Source: Isoperla grammatica (lineage: Eukaryota > Arthropoda > Insecta > Plecoptera > Perlodidae). Taken from it: a stretch of DNA of 64,000 nt. A program made the position numbers and the translations under genes. Location of the stretch: positions 18,928,686 to 18,992,685 of the forward strand of contig OX246747.1 in the NCBI GenBank assembly GCA_945910005.1, read 5' to 3'. The notes under the pieces are model-generated. The model made no database searches. It was not told the origin of the DNA and was given only the letters and a program-made list of their open reading frames with translations. Numbering within the stretch: the first letter of the stretch is position 1; the number at the start of each line of letters is the position of its first letter. Below are positions 54,846-64,000 of this stretch, piece by piece.

Positions 54846-57186
54846 TAGTCCAGCATCAAAGTGTCGAAAATCATAGTCTTGTGCAATTTCGAGGAAAGAG
54901 TATAGCACCATATACCAATGTGTTCAAGAGGTTTTACAGTATTTAGCGCACTTTGGTGCCAGAGCGATATCCGCGACTGGGGGCGGGGGCGGTGCCCCCA
55001 ATTTTGACTACACTTTGCATTGAATATCGCTTAATTACGGCCAAACGGTTGGTCTGACAACGAAAATGATGATCATAAAATATATTTGTGTGTAATTGAT
55101 AAATATTTCCTTGTCACAATTATTCATGTACGGTACATATTGCGAAAGTTATCGTCAATTAAGTATAAAATTAATATATTCTCAATATATAAAACCATGG
55201 GACAACTATATATTATCAAAGCATTACAAACACATTCATACACGTATAGAAATGTCGGAGTGTTGCCATATCGGTGATTTTTTTTCATAATTTTTTTCTT
55301 CAAGCGATTGGTATTAGTGAAGTATTAAAGATAAGAATGCGTGGGGCTTTTGTGCACCTGCTAAACACAAGTGTAATGCATAGAAGCATTGGCAATCATA
55401 ATATTGTACTATTTCGAAAGAAAAGTACACTTATATCTTCGTTTTAGCTTGTAAAATAATAATTTGGATGGTGCCAAGCTCCAAAATTAGGCGTTTACAA
55501 GTTATACATAAAAAACAAAATGGCCGACTCTCATGAGGTTTTTCCTATTTATCTTCACAATCGTGCATTTTTGGCAAAACTTCATATGACAAAAATTGTT
55601 TCTAGTAAAATTCTACACACATATGATACTTGGATATTTTCATAAGAAGTACTTCTTACGTACAAATTTAATTTTTTTATGTGTGCATCTGAACTCAATG
55701 TACAAAACTTGGCTCCCGTTCGCTTCTTGATGAAGCAACTGTGACCTACGGGAGTGGTCTTAATATCTTCTTTTAAGCTCATCAAATAATAATATTGATG
55801 GTGCCAAGCTCCAATGATAGGCGTTTACGAGTTGCATGTGAAAAACAAAATGGCTGTCACTTCAGGTGGTTTTGGCAATTTATCTTCATAACCGTACTAT
55901 TTATGACAAAATCTAACATGACAAAAAATATTCCTTGTAAAATTTTACATACAATTCATATTCCGGTATTTTCATATGATTTACCATTGACCTACAAATT
56001 TAGATTTGTGTATGTTAATCTGTACTCAAATGTACAAGCATTGGCTCCCCTGGATTACTTGATGAAGCAAGTATGGACTATAGGAGTGGGCTCAATCTCT
56101 TCCTTTTAACTTATAGAATAATAATTTCGATGGTGCCAAACTCAAGTATTAGGCGTTCAAGAGAAACACGTAAAAAAAACAACATTTTAGTACTAATTAA
56201 CGTGGAGAAATTTTAATTTTTAGGTTAATAGTAAGTCCTATAAAAATATGTAAATATCATAATATGTGTGTACAATTTTACAAGAAATAATTTTTGTCAT
56301 ATTAGATTTTGTCATAAAACGTACGGTTATGACGGTAAATTGGAAGAACTACCTATAGTGGTGGCCATTTTGTATTTTACGTGTAACTCGATAATGCCCC
56401 ATATTAAAAGGTAGGCACCATCACAATTATTACTTTATAAGCTATAAAGAAGAGATTGAGCCCACTCCTATACTTGCTTCATCAAACAACCGACGGATGT
56501 ACATCTAAATACACCCTATTGGCGGGCATTTTGTTTTTTGCGTGTTTCTCTTGAACGCCTAGTACTTGAGTTTCGCACCATCAAAATTATTATTCTATAA
56601 GCTAAAAGGAAGAGATTGAGCCCACTCTAATAGTCCATACTTGCTTCATCAAGTAGCCCAGGGGAGCCAATGCTTGTACATTTGAGTACAGATTAACATA
56701 CACAAATCTAAATTTGTAGGTAAATGGTAAATCATATGAAAATACCTGAATATGAATTGTATGTAGAATGTTACAAGGAATATTTTTTGTCATGTTAGAT
56801 TTTGTCATAAATAGTACAGTTATGAAGATAAATTGCCAAAACCACCTTAAGTGACAGCCATTTTGTTTTTCACATGCAACTCGTAAACGCCTATCATTGG
56901 AGCTTGGCACCATCAATATTATTATTTGATGAGCTTAAAAGAAGATATTAAGACCACTCCCGTAGGTCACAGTTGCTTCATCAAGAAGCGAACGGGAGCC
57001 AAGTTTTGTACATTGAGTTCAGATGTACACATACAAAAATTAAATTTGTACGTAAGTAGTACTTCCTTTGAAAATATCCAAGTATCATATGTGTGTAAAA
57101 TTTTACTAGAAACAATTTTTGTCATATTAAGTTTTGCCAAAAAATGCACGATGTGAAGATAAATAGGAAAAACCTCATGAGAGTCG

Positions 57187-58757
57187 CAGTAGCGGATTTA
57201 ACGGTCAGCCGGGTCAGCGGATGCTGACCGGGCCCCGGCCAATCCGGGCCCCCCGCCCCTTAGCGACCCACTCAAAAACACACGAGCTGGGATCCATTCA
57301 CCATAGACATTGTCGAACCGCACCGATTATAGCAAATAGTACCAATAAAATTATATTTCAAAAAGAATGTTTCAAAAAGAATGATTCCGTTTTTAGGGCT
57401 AATAAAGCCTTCGCCCACTTGTTTGACGGTACACAGCGGCGGAAACAACCCCACAGTTCAACAATGGAACTTTAATCCTGCCGCTTTACGTTGAGTCACG
57501 CTAATTTATATAAAAACCTGGCAATATTCGGCAAATATGAGGGTTTATATTTACAACCCAATAACTGTCTATATGTCTATAAAATGACAATTACTTGCTT
57601 TGAAACACCCAACCTCTCGTCTACTCAGTATCAGTCGGTTTCTGTGTCTCGTGTGAAACAGTCCAGTGCAACTTTGTTCGTGTGACAACTGTGTTATTTT
57701 AATTTAATTTAAACGAAAGTAAAATGTGAGTGTGGTATACGTTTGTTAAAGATGAGTGAAAAGACAAAATACGAGCATAAGACGATACAAGCATAAAAGC
57801 GAAAAGATAAAGAGGTCGCACTTCTTGTAACTGCCGGCAATGACCCTAAACAAAGAATATTAAGTTTTTGTGTTGGCAATAATTCGCGTGTGTCAATTGG
57901 CGCTGAACATCAATTAAACACGTCAAATATTCGAGTGAAATTCAAACCCCTTTGGAAATCGAAAATCAAACCTCATTACACACATATAACAGAAAACCAC
58001 ACCTTGTAGTAACACCCCCTCAAAACAGCGCAAAACCCATTTCCTCTAAACGATACAGTGAATGCAGAAGTTCAAGTGGAATCACAAAGACCTAATGTAA
58101 GGAAAGTGTACATTTTGCGTTGTCTCAAAACTACGTGTCCTGCACCAAAGTAAAAAAATTGCAGTCCAATAAGTTCAAATGGAATCACAAAGACCTAATG
58201 TAAGGAAAGTGTACATTTTGCGTTGTCTCCAAACTACGTGTCCTGCACCAAAGTAAAAAAATTGCAGTCCAATCTAACATGTTTGAGCAAACTTTTCTTG
58301 ACTGATAAAGCTCTGTTCTGTGGATCAGTTATTTCAAATGATCAACTTGACATTCTTATTGTTAAAAAGCCTTTTCAACCCATTGGAAGTGGCATACCAT
58401 ATTCAATATATCTTAAAGACGACGGCAATCGTAGTTTTTCGTCCTTTTACTATTTCAAAATAAATTCTACCAACGAACTATGAATCGTATATACACTATG
58501 AAACAAACACGGCTAATTGTCTTGCGGATGACTCGGAAAAAACTGTCGAGAGTTCGGACTTATCTCAACTGTTGGAGCTTTTGCCTGGAAAAACTCGAGA
58601 AGGGGGTGTCATTTTAAGAGCTTTGGTGAGTAATGAATTAGTGTATTCTGCTATATAGACCTACATATATAAGTTAGTTTGTTAAAAAAATATGCCAAGC
58701 GGACGGGGCCCCTTTGGTAAAATGCTGACCGGGCCCTTTTTCTTAAATCCGCTCCTG
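57187..58757. mobile_element. hAT-like element nested in the right arm
   Basis: Ends CAGTAGCGGATTTAA and TTAAATCCGCTCCTG (one mismatch), with a perfect 8-bp target duplication GAGAGTCG (57179-57186, 58758-58765). Subterminal GCTGACCGGGCCC is inverted on both sides. 1,571 bp. The intact left arm shows the empty site at about 55525. Confidence 0.95.
57750..58560 (+). pseudogene. Remnant of hAT transposase N-terminus (zf-TTF-like)
   Basis: The start MSEKTKYEHK and later LDILIVKKPFQPIG plus YLKDDGNRSFSSFYY resemble the N-terminal zinc-finger TTF region of hAT-family (ZMYM-like) transposases. It has several stops and contains a 101-bp tandem duplication (58069-58169 and 58170-58270). The catalytic domain is missing. 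Confidence 0.5.
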
Positions 58758-59431
58758 GAGAGTCGGCCATTTTGTTTTTTATGTATAACTTGTAAACGCC
58801 TAATTTTGGAGCTTGGCACCATCCAAATTATTATTTTACAAGCTAAAACGAAGATATAAGTGTACTTTTCTTTTGAAATAGTACAATATTATGATTGCCA
58901 ATGCTTCTATGCATTACACCTGTGTTTAGCGGGCGCACAAAAGCCCCACGCATTCTTGTCATTAATACTTCACTAATACCAATCGCTTAAAGATAAAATT
59001 ATGAAAAAAAATCACCGATATGGCAACACTCTGACATTTCTATACGTGTATGAATGTGTTTGTAATATTTGATAATATATGGTTGTCTCATGGTTTTATA
59101 TATTGAGAATATATTAATTTTATACTTAATTGACGATAACTATCGCCCTATGTACCGTACATGAATAATTGTGACAAAAAAATATTTATCAATGACACAC
59201 ACATATATTTTATGGTCATCATTTTCGTTGTCGGACCAACCGTTTGGCCGTAATTAAGCGATATTCAAAGCAATGCGTAGTCAAACTTGGGGGCACCGCC
59301 CCCGCCCCCAGTCGCGGATATCGCTCTGGCACCAAAGTGCGCTAAATACTGTGAAACTTTATGAACACATTGGTATATGGTGCTATACTCTTTCCTCGAA
59401 ATTGCACAGGATTCCATTTGATGCTGGACTA

Positions 59432-60019
59432 TACCATCGTACGTAGTTTACTGCTGACGTTTAGTACGAGTAAGTAAATAGGTCCTTGGTTCGATTCCCT
59501 ATGTAGAGGTCCTCGGTTCGACGCGAGGTTCGACTCTTCGAATTTGTATAGCTTTATTGAGAATAGCTCCGTGTTTAGAGAAATTGTTTAAGTACGTAGT
59601 CTCCTTTGCAGTGAGTTGCAATTACAGGGTGCTTAGTTCCTTTTCATGCCACCAGAATGCATCTAGTTTATGAGGTCCGTGCTTACCTTAGTACGTAGTC
59701 TATTCCTGGCGCGAGGTCCTTGGTTCGGTTCTATGTGAGGTTATTTATTCTCTATGTTAAATTAGAACGCTCTTAATAATTGCATGAATACTGAAAACAT
59801 ACAGGAAATAGCGCAGACCCCGATAACGTTTCCGCTAGCGAGTCGTTGTAGGGTTCGACTCTCCGTACGTTACTCCTGGTGCTTGGTCCTTGGTTCGATT
59901 CCGTATCTAGAGGTCCTCGGTTCGACGCGGGGTTCGACCGTGACGCGAGGTTTGACTCTTAGCCTTTGTATAGCTTTATTGAGAAAAGCTCATTGGTTAG
60001 AGAAATTGTTTTAGTACGT
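59432..60019. repeat. About 400-bp imperfect tandem duplication with tRNA B-box-like motifs
   Basis: GGTCCTTGGTTCGATTCC, GAGGTCCTCGGTTCGACGCG and TTTGTATAGCTTTATTGAGA occur at about 59482-59560 and again at about 59885-59985. GGTTCGATTCC equals a Pol III B-box, but no tRNA cloverleaf is evident. Confidence 0.65.
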
Positions 60020-60031
60020 AATGTTCAAAGA

Positions 60032-60335
60032 TTTTTGATTATTTGGGCTTAACGTCTCATATTTTTGCAACTTGGCTAATCAAGACGATGAGTGGGTGAT
60101 AATGAAGATGAAATTGGGGGCTCTTTGGAGGAAAGGGGCAAGTAGGAGGGCGCGTGAGAAAAGGATAAAGTGGAGGAGAGGAGATTGGGGTGTGGACTGC
60201 ACTTCGTCTGACTTCTCCTCGACCAGTCCGGCTAGGGTGGCCCTACCAAAAGCATACGCTTCCGCCGGCATAGCTCTCGAGATCAACAAAGCACGCAAAC
60301 CTGCCCACTACGATAAGGCAGCAGTCCCTGAGCAG
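60032..60335 (+). mobile_element. SINE-like retroposon (family R1)
   Basis: 12-bp target duplication AATGTTCAAAGA (60020-60031, 60336-60347). 5' GGGCTTAACGTCTCATATTT, TTGCAACTTGGCTAATCAAG; 3' GCCGGCATAGCTC...CAGTCCCTGAGCAGG. Full-length. Confidence 0.9.
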
Positions 60336-60347
60336 GAATGTTCAAAG

Positions 60348-60755
60348 AGTTGTTCCTTACTTTGAGATTAATGGTCTGATGTGTAGTTTACTTCGATTGT
60401 AATTTTGGTACGCGCTCTATGTTATTTGTTCTCAATGTTAAATTACAGGAAGCGTTAATACGATATGAATAATCGTAAGTGATAGCGGCCATGCTCGCCC
60501 AGCCAACTTTGGCCTAATTAGTAAGCGACTGTTACAATAGAATCAGTGTAGTTCTACCATCGTCGGACCATGTCCCAAATATTACTCCATACTAAAACCC
60601 TCATAGTGATCTTCAGGGAATGGATAAAGGTAAGTCACAACTCAGATTTTGTAACTAATATTCTTTATTGATTCAGTTATTCAATAACAAGGATGTTTGA
60701 TTGATTAGTAATAGAATTCTTCTTCTTCTTCTTTTTTATTTCGCAGGGATCAATT
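60348..60755. other. Non-coding stretch
   Basis: No feature recognised apart from a short CTT-rich tract near 60717-60735. Confidence 0.4.
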
Positions 60756-60919
60756 AATCCATCGTCGATATTGGCAGTGGCATTGGTTCTCATTCTCTTG
60801 GGACAGCGAGGAGGGAGCGGTTTATTCTTTCTGGCTGGTATATTTATTTGAACAATTCCATTTCTAGTACTCAGATCAATAGATAGTTCATTATCTGTAT
60901 TTATTTGAGTAATATTACA

Positions 60920-61620
60920 AAAAATGAAGTTTTAGAGTGAACTACGTTTTCTTGCCTCACAGCTCTTTTGAAATGAGGATAAATATTAATCATAGCAAGG
61001 AGAGGTGAAGGAAATTCTTCATTCGAACTTTTGTTTTTGTCTTCATATTCTTCGAAATAGTAATTTTTTCTGGAGCTAGAGGATAATCATTATGTATATC
61101 ATGTAACTCTACAGGATATTCCAAATCTACTTCTAATATGTAGCCGGTGTTGAGTCGTTAGGTACATTTTCAAATGTAATATTTTCAATCTCACCTTTAG
61201 TCAACCATTTGAATCCACTAATGGGGAGATAATCAGACATGGCCACACCGTATAGATTGTTACAATCCCAATACGTAATAAATTTGGATGGTTTATCAGA
61301 ATTAAACCCCTCAACATATTTATTAATAGCTTCCGAGAATCGTTTAGATATTGTAGATACACCCCCTCTTATTCCATTTTCAATAAACAAGTACATATTC
61401 GGGTCTGTAAACAATTCTAATTGAACACCAGTCATCTTCAAACAAGCATGGAATGTGAGACCAGAGCTGGTGTAATTGTGCGCTGAATCTGATCCGTAAT
61501 TATCTAAACAAAGTAATCTAAAATTTTCAAAAACATCAGCTAAAAGACATACATCAGTTTTTACGTATAAATCCTGATATTCTAGAACATGGAAACGTTT
61601 GCAAAGAATCGCAATCCACC
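60920..61620 (-). pseudogene. Polinton/Maverick protein-primed DNA polymerase B, fragment
   Basis: Minus-strand blocks: DVCLLADVFENFR, SSGLTFHACLKMTGV, MYLFIENGIRGGVSTISKR, the polymerase motif WDCNNLYGVAMSDYLPISGF, and LEYPVELHDIHNDYPLAPEK. These are the palm-region blocks of DNA_pol_B_2 enzymes of Polintons. The frame ends near 60940; the rest of the polymerase, integrase, capsid and ATPase genes are not in recognisable order nearby. Interrupted and partial, not functional. Confidence 0.85.
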
Positions 61621-61633
61621 TCCTCCTCCTCCC

Positions 61634-62021
61634 TGTTGATTGATGATTGATTAATGGGGCTTAACGTCTCATATTTATGCAACGATGGCTAATCGAGACG
61701 ATGAGCGGGTGATAATGAAGATGAGAAAGATGATAATGAAGAATAAAGTCACATCCGAATCAGATCCATTGTACGTCGCGTGAGTCGTCATATGGGAGTC
61801 CAGCAAGGGAGGGCAGGGCCAAGTGGGAGGAGAAATATTCAATGGGACAGTGGGGGGGAAAGGGGATTGGGGTGTGGACTGCACTTCGTCTGACTTCTCC
61901 TCCTCGACCAGTCCGGCTTGGGTGGCCCTACCAGAAGCATACGCTTCCGCCGGCATAGCTCTCGGGATCAACAAAGCACGCAAACCTGCCCACCACGATA
62001 AGGTGGCAGTCCCTGGGCAGG
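61634..62021 (+). mobile_element. SINE-like retroposon (family R1), longest copy
   Basis: 13-bp duplication TCCTCCTCCTCCC (61621-61633, 62022-62034). Starts TGTTGATTGATGATTGATTA, then ATGGGGCTTAACGTC; ends GTCCCTGGGCAGG. It is inserted next to the polymerase fragment. The CT-rich duplication is low-complexity, so the evidence is a little weaker than for the other copies. Confidence 0.85.
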
Positions 62022-62063
62022 TCCTCCTCCTCCCCTCGTTTTTCACTAATCAATTCCTTTTCC

Positions 62064-62326
62064 CGCGAGTTTACTAGATTTAGTACGAAAGGAACCAGAT
62101 ATGTTGTCAAAATTAATACTACTCCTCAAGCGGAAACAGCTCCTTTAGAATATGTTAAGGAAACGATTGAGGAACTTTTTAGAAAAATTCTAACTGGTAT
62201 TGACGATCAGGACACGGTTGGCATAACAATTAGAAACACCGAAAATATTATGTACAAACCTACTATCACTGCTTCTTGTCATTTATCAGGTTCTTCGTTT
62301 CCACTGAATGGGTCTGGTAACCCATG
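62064..62326 (+). pseudogene. Unrecognised ORF fragment beside the Polinton piece
   Basis: Open plus-strand frame reading FTRFSTKGTRYVVKINTT, PLEYVKETIEELFRKILTGI and TVGITIRNTENIMYKPT. It may be another part of a Polinton-like gene in inverted orientation; I cannot assign it. Stop at about 62325. Confidence 0.35.
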
Positions 62327-62860
62327 AAAAGACGGTTCTGAATCCGGGTGAATGAGGGAGATAGATGAGACACTTCTTCACGGAGAGATATCACCATCCC
62401 GACAGGCCACCCACTACAGGCACAAGTACCTGAGAGAGGCTGCTGGCTACACCCTAACCTATGGGATCCACCCTGAAGATGAGGGAGTGTTTTGGATCTA
62501 ATAAATTATCACATGTTAAGCCAAAGGTAAAGGAATTAGTTAATTTTACCATTTTTACATTTTATTTACATTTTTGTAAGTGCACCGTTGTGGGCGGCAT
62601 AGACACTGGTGTCGTCGTCTTATTGAAGAGGATGCAAATCAGACCTATTCACTGCAAAGCTTTTTGAGCTCAAATACGTACTACAGCACGGTAGGGAGGT
62701 CGTGTCTATTTGTATTTAGGGCTACTCTGTCGTTTGCCTCTGGCACCACCGTACGGTTGACATTGCTACTGTGTATGGATTCATCCGTCAATCTATTGAT
62801 ATTGAACCGCTATGTTAATGACAAAGCACTGGCTATAGCATCCTATGTCACGACGGATGG
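62327..62860. other. Decayed sequence, possibly of mobile-element origin
   Basis: Short frames such as LLHGEISPSRQATHYRHKYL at about 62375 are suggestive of former coding sequence but match nothing I can name. Confidence 0.3.
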
Positions 62861-62959
62861 GTGACCAGTGTCCATTGTGTATAAAACAAGCAGCAACAAA
62901 GTAAATCAGGTCAGTCTTGGTTATGACATCGGTTGTGTTTATCATCATTTCACGCTCAC

Positions 62960-63100
62960 ACTCAGTGGACCCTCGTTCTGTGGTAAAACAACATTTGCAG
63001 TTCGACTCATTCAAAATCTCAACTCACTCTGTAGTGTTGGACAATTTAAAAACATTAAATGGTGTCTAGGTGAATCAAGTGCCGCTCCAGTCGCATTGAA
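62960..63100 (+). pseudogene. P-loop ATPase-like fragment
   Basis: FTLTLSGPSFCGKTTFAVRL has a Walker A motif (GPSFCGKT) preceded by a hydrophobic strand, followed by IKWCLGESSAAP, similar to the 'ivWcYGE' block of P-loop proteins of virus-like elements. The frame then enters the 71-bp tandem repeat, so the protein is broken. Confidence 0.5.
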
Positions 63101-63395
63101 CAGTAGGCATACAAGTAGTAACTGTGACGGTATCAAGCACCATCATACCCTGGGGATGATGAAGATACCTTCAGTAGACATACAAGTAGTAACTGTGACG
63201 GTATCAAGCACCATCATACCCTGGGGATGATGAAGATACCTTCAGTAGGCATACAAGTAGTAACTGTGACGGTATCAAGCACCATCATACCCTGGGGATG
63301 ATGAAGATACCTTCAGTAGGCATACAAGTAGTAACTGTGACGGTATCAAGCACCATCATACCCTGGGGATGATCAAGATACTTTCATGACAACTT
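63101..63395. repeat. 71-bp tandem repeat, about four copies
   Basis: CAGTAGGCATACAAGTAGTA, ACTGTGACGGTATCAAGCAC and CATCATACCCTGGGGATGAT recur at 63101, 63172, 63243 and 63314. Confidence 0.95.
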
Positions 63396-63489
63396 ATGTA
63401 TTGGAAAACATTTTAACTTAACACTTTATATCTGATAAAACACTTTTTAAAACACAATTTTAATTACTAACTAACATCTATATTTATTA

Positions 63490-63790
63490 AAGGATAATTG
63501 ATTAATAGGCTTAACGTCATTTTTTTTGCAACAATGGCTAATCGAGACGATGAGCGGGTGATAATGAAGATGAGAAAGATGATGATGAAGAATAAAGCCA
63601 CATCCGAATCAGATCCATTGTACGTCGCGTGGGTCGGCATACTGGAGTCCAGCAAGGGAGGGCAGGGCCAAGTGGGAGGAGACATATTCAGTGGAACACT
63701 GGGGGGGGGGGGGACAGGGTCTCCTGTTGTCGCCTCTTACGACTAGCAGTCACTCTGGGCCTATTCTACTCCGGGCTGAGACGGGCTCTA
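63490..63790 (+). mobile_element. SINE-like family R1 5' part with an alternative 3' module
   Basis: ATTGATTAATAGGCTTAACG and GCTAATCGAGACGATGAGCG match R1 copies. After the G-run at 63701-63714 it continues with TGTTGTCGCCTCTTACGACT and GGGCCTATTCTACTCCGGGC instead of the usual R1 tail; the same module is near 42588-42650. This module resembles tails of dispersed elements common in marine invertebrates (from memory, unverified). Confidence 0.7.
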
Positions 63791-64000
63791 TATTCATTAA
63801 ATATTTTGGATGGGTATTAGGACTGCCTGAAGCGAAGTGAAGAATCCTACGGCTTAACTTCGCCCTTTTCCTTGATAAATAAATACAATTATTACTGACA
63901 CACCGATGTACAACACAAAGCAAGCAGACATGTTACCTTGCTTTGTTATAAACTTAGAATGATAACTTAAATAAAAAAATAAAAAAATGAATGCACATTC
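63791..64000. other. Window end, no feature recognised
   Basis: AT-rich sequence with a possible AATAAA-rich edge; no gene. Confidence 0.4.

Larger units (their letters stand above)
54846..59431. mobile_element. Giant foldback element (palindrome) with nested hAT-like insertion
   Basis: Outer ends TAGTCCAGCATCAAA (54846) and TTTGATGCTGGACTA (ends 59431). Left arm 54846-56185 (about 1.34 kb); right arm 56527-59431, which after removal of the insertion is about 1.33 kb; centre about 340 bp. Arms contain direct subrepeats of about 330 bp (GATGGTGCCAAGCTCCAA.. at 55470, 55798, 56130, inverted at 56571, 56905, 58815). The arms are similar along their full length. A TA dinucleotide at each edge may be the target duplication. 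No transposase; non-autonomous. Confidence 0.92.

Noticed and set aside
59480..59905. tRNA genes with GGTTCGATTCC
   Set aside because: B-box-like motifs recur in a tandem duplication without cloverleaf structure.
61675..62046. ORFs of 84-136 codons in the GGCTAGGGTGG repeats (also near 14900 and 63600)
   Set aside because: They recur wherever family R1 inserts and follow no codon conservation; repeat by-products.

Overview
The window is eukaryotic genomic DNA from an invertebrate animal. Two animal genes are split into exons with canonical GT-AG introns. Animal-type transposons are abundant (Harbinger, hAT-like, non-LTR, Polinton remnants), there are microsatellites and poly-C runs, and one 200-base assembly gap. 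The palindrome TAGGCCTA recurs many times. The repeat content looks like a marine invertebrate (echinoderm, hemichordate or lophotrochozoan), but I cannot fix the phylum from sequence alone.

Layout. 1-711: dispersed-repeat end and one minus-strand exon of a trypsin-like serine protease. 1.0-6.5 kb: tandem repeat around the gap, 3' pieces of non-LTR retrotransposons, and an SGNH-type ORF split by a small insertion. 6.5-7.3 kb: hAT-like element. 7.33-14.49 kb: a 63-bp minisatellite of about 110 copies. 14.4-21.1 kb (minus): complete NUDT16-type Nudix hydrolase, three exons, 224 aa; its last codons and stop lie inside the first units of the minisatellite. 21-27 kb: inverted-repeat elements and retrotransposon pieces. 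27.9-38.0 kb (plus): complete SUMF1 (formylglycine-generating enzyme), four exons, 362 aa. Intron 1 carries a hAT-like MITE, intron 2 an apparently intact two-gene Harbinger transposon, and intron 3 begins with 12 extra tandem copies of the tail of exon 3 with its splice donor. 38-47 kb: MITEs, a 45-bp minisatellite and possible exons of an unknown minus-strand gene. 47.2-51.0 kb: a large palindrome built from the 3' half of a PIN/FEN1-like element gene. 51.5-53.6 kb: TATA promoter, non-coding exon and signal-peptide exon of a small secreted prepropeptide. 54.8-59.4 kb: a second large palindrome (foldback element) with a nested hAT-like element. 59.4-64 kb: short tandem repeats, SINE-like insertions and decayed Polinton-like pieces.

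The most striking pattern is that tandem arrays sit exactly on exon ends. The exon 2 donor of SUMF1 is repeated every 17 bp, the exon 3 tail plus donor of SUMF1 is present 13 times, the terminal exon of NUDT16 runs into a 63-bp array whose unit contains a donor-like GGTGAGTG, and the exon 2 acceptor of NUDT16 is duplicated. NUDT16 and SUMF1 are not functionally linked; what they share is this local amplification of exon-boundary DNA.
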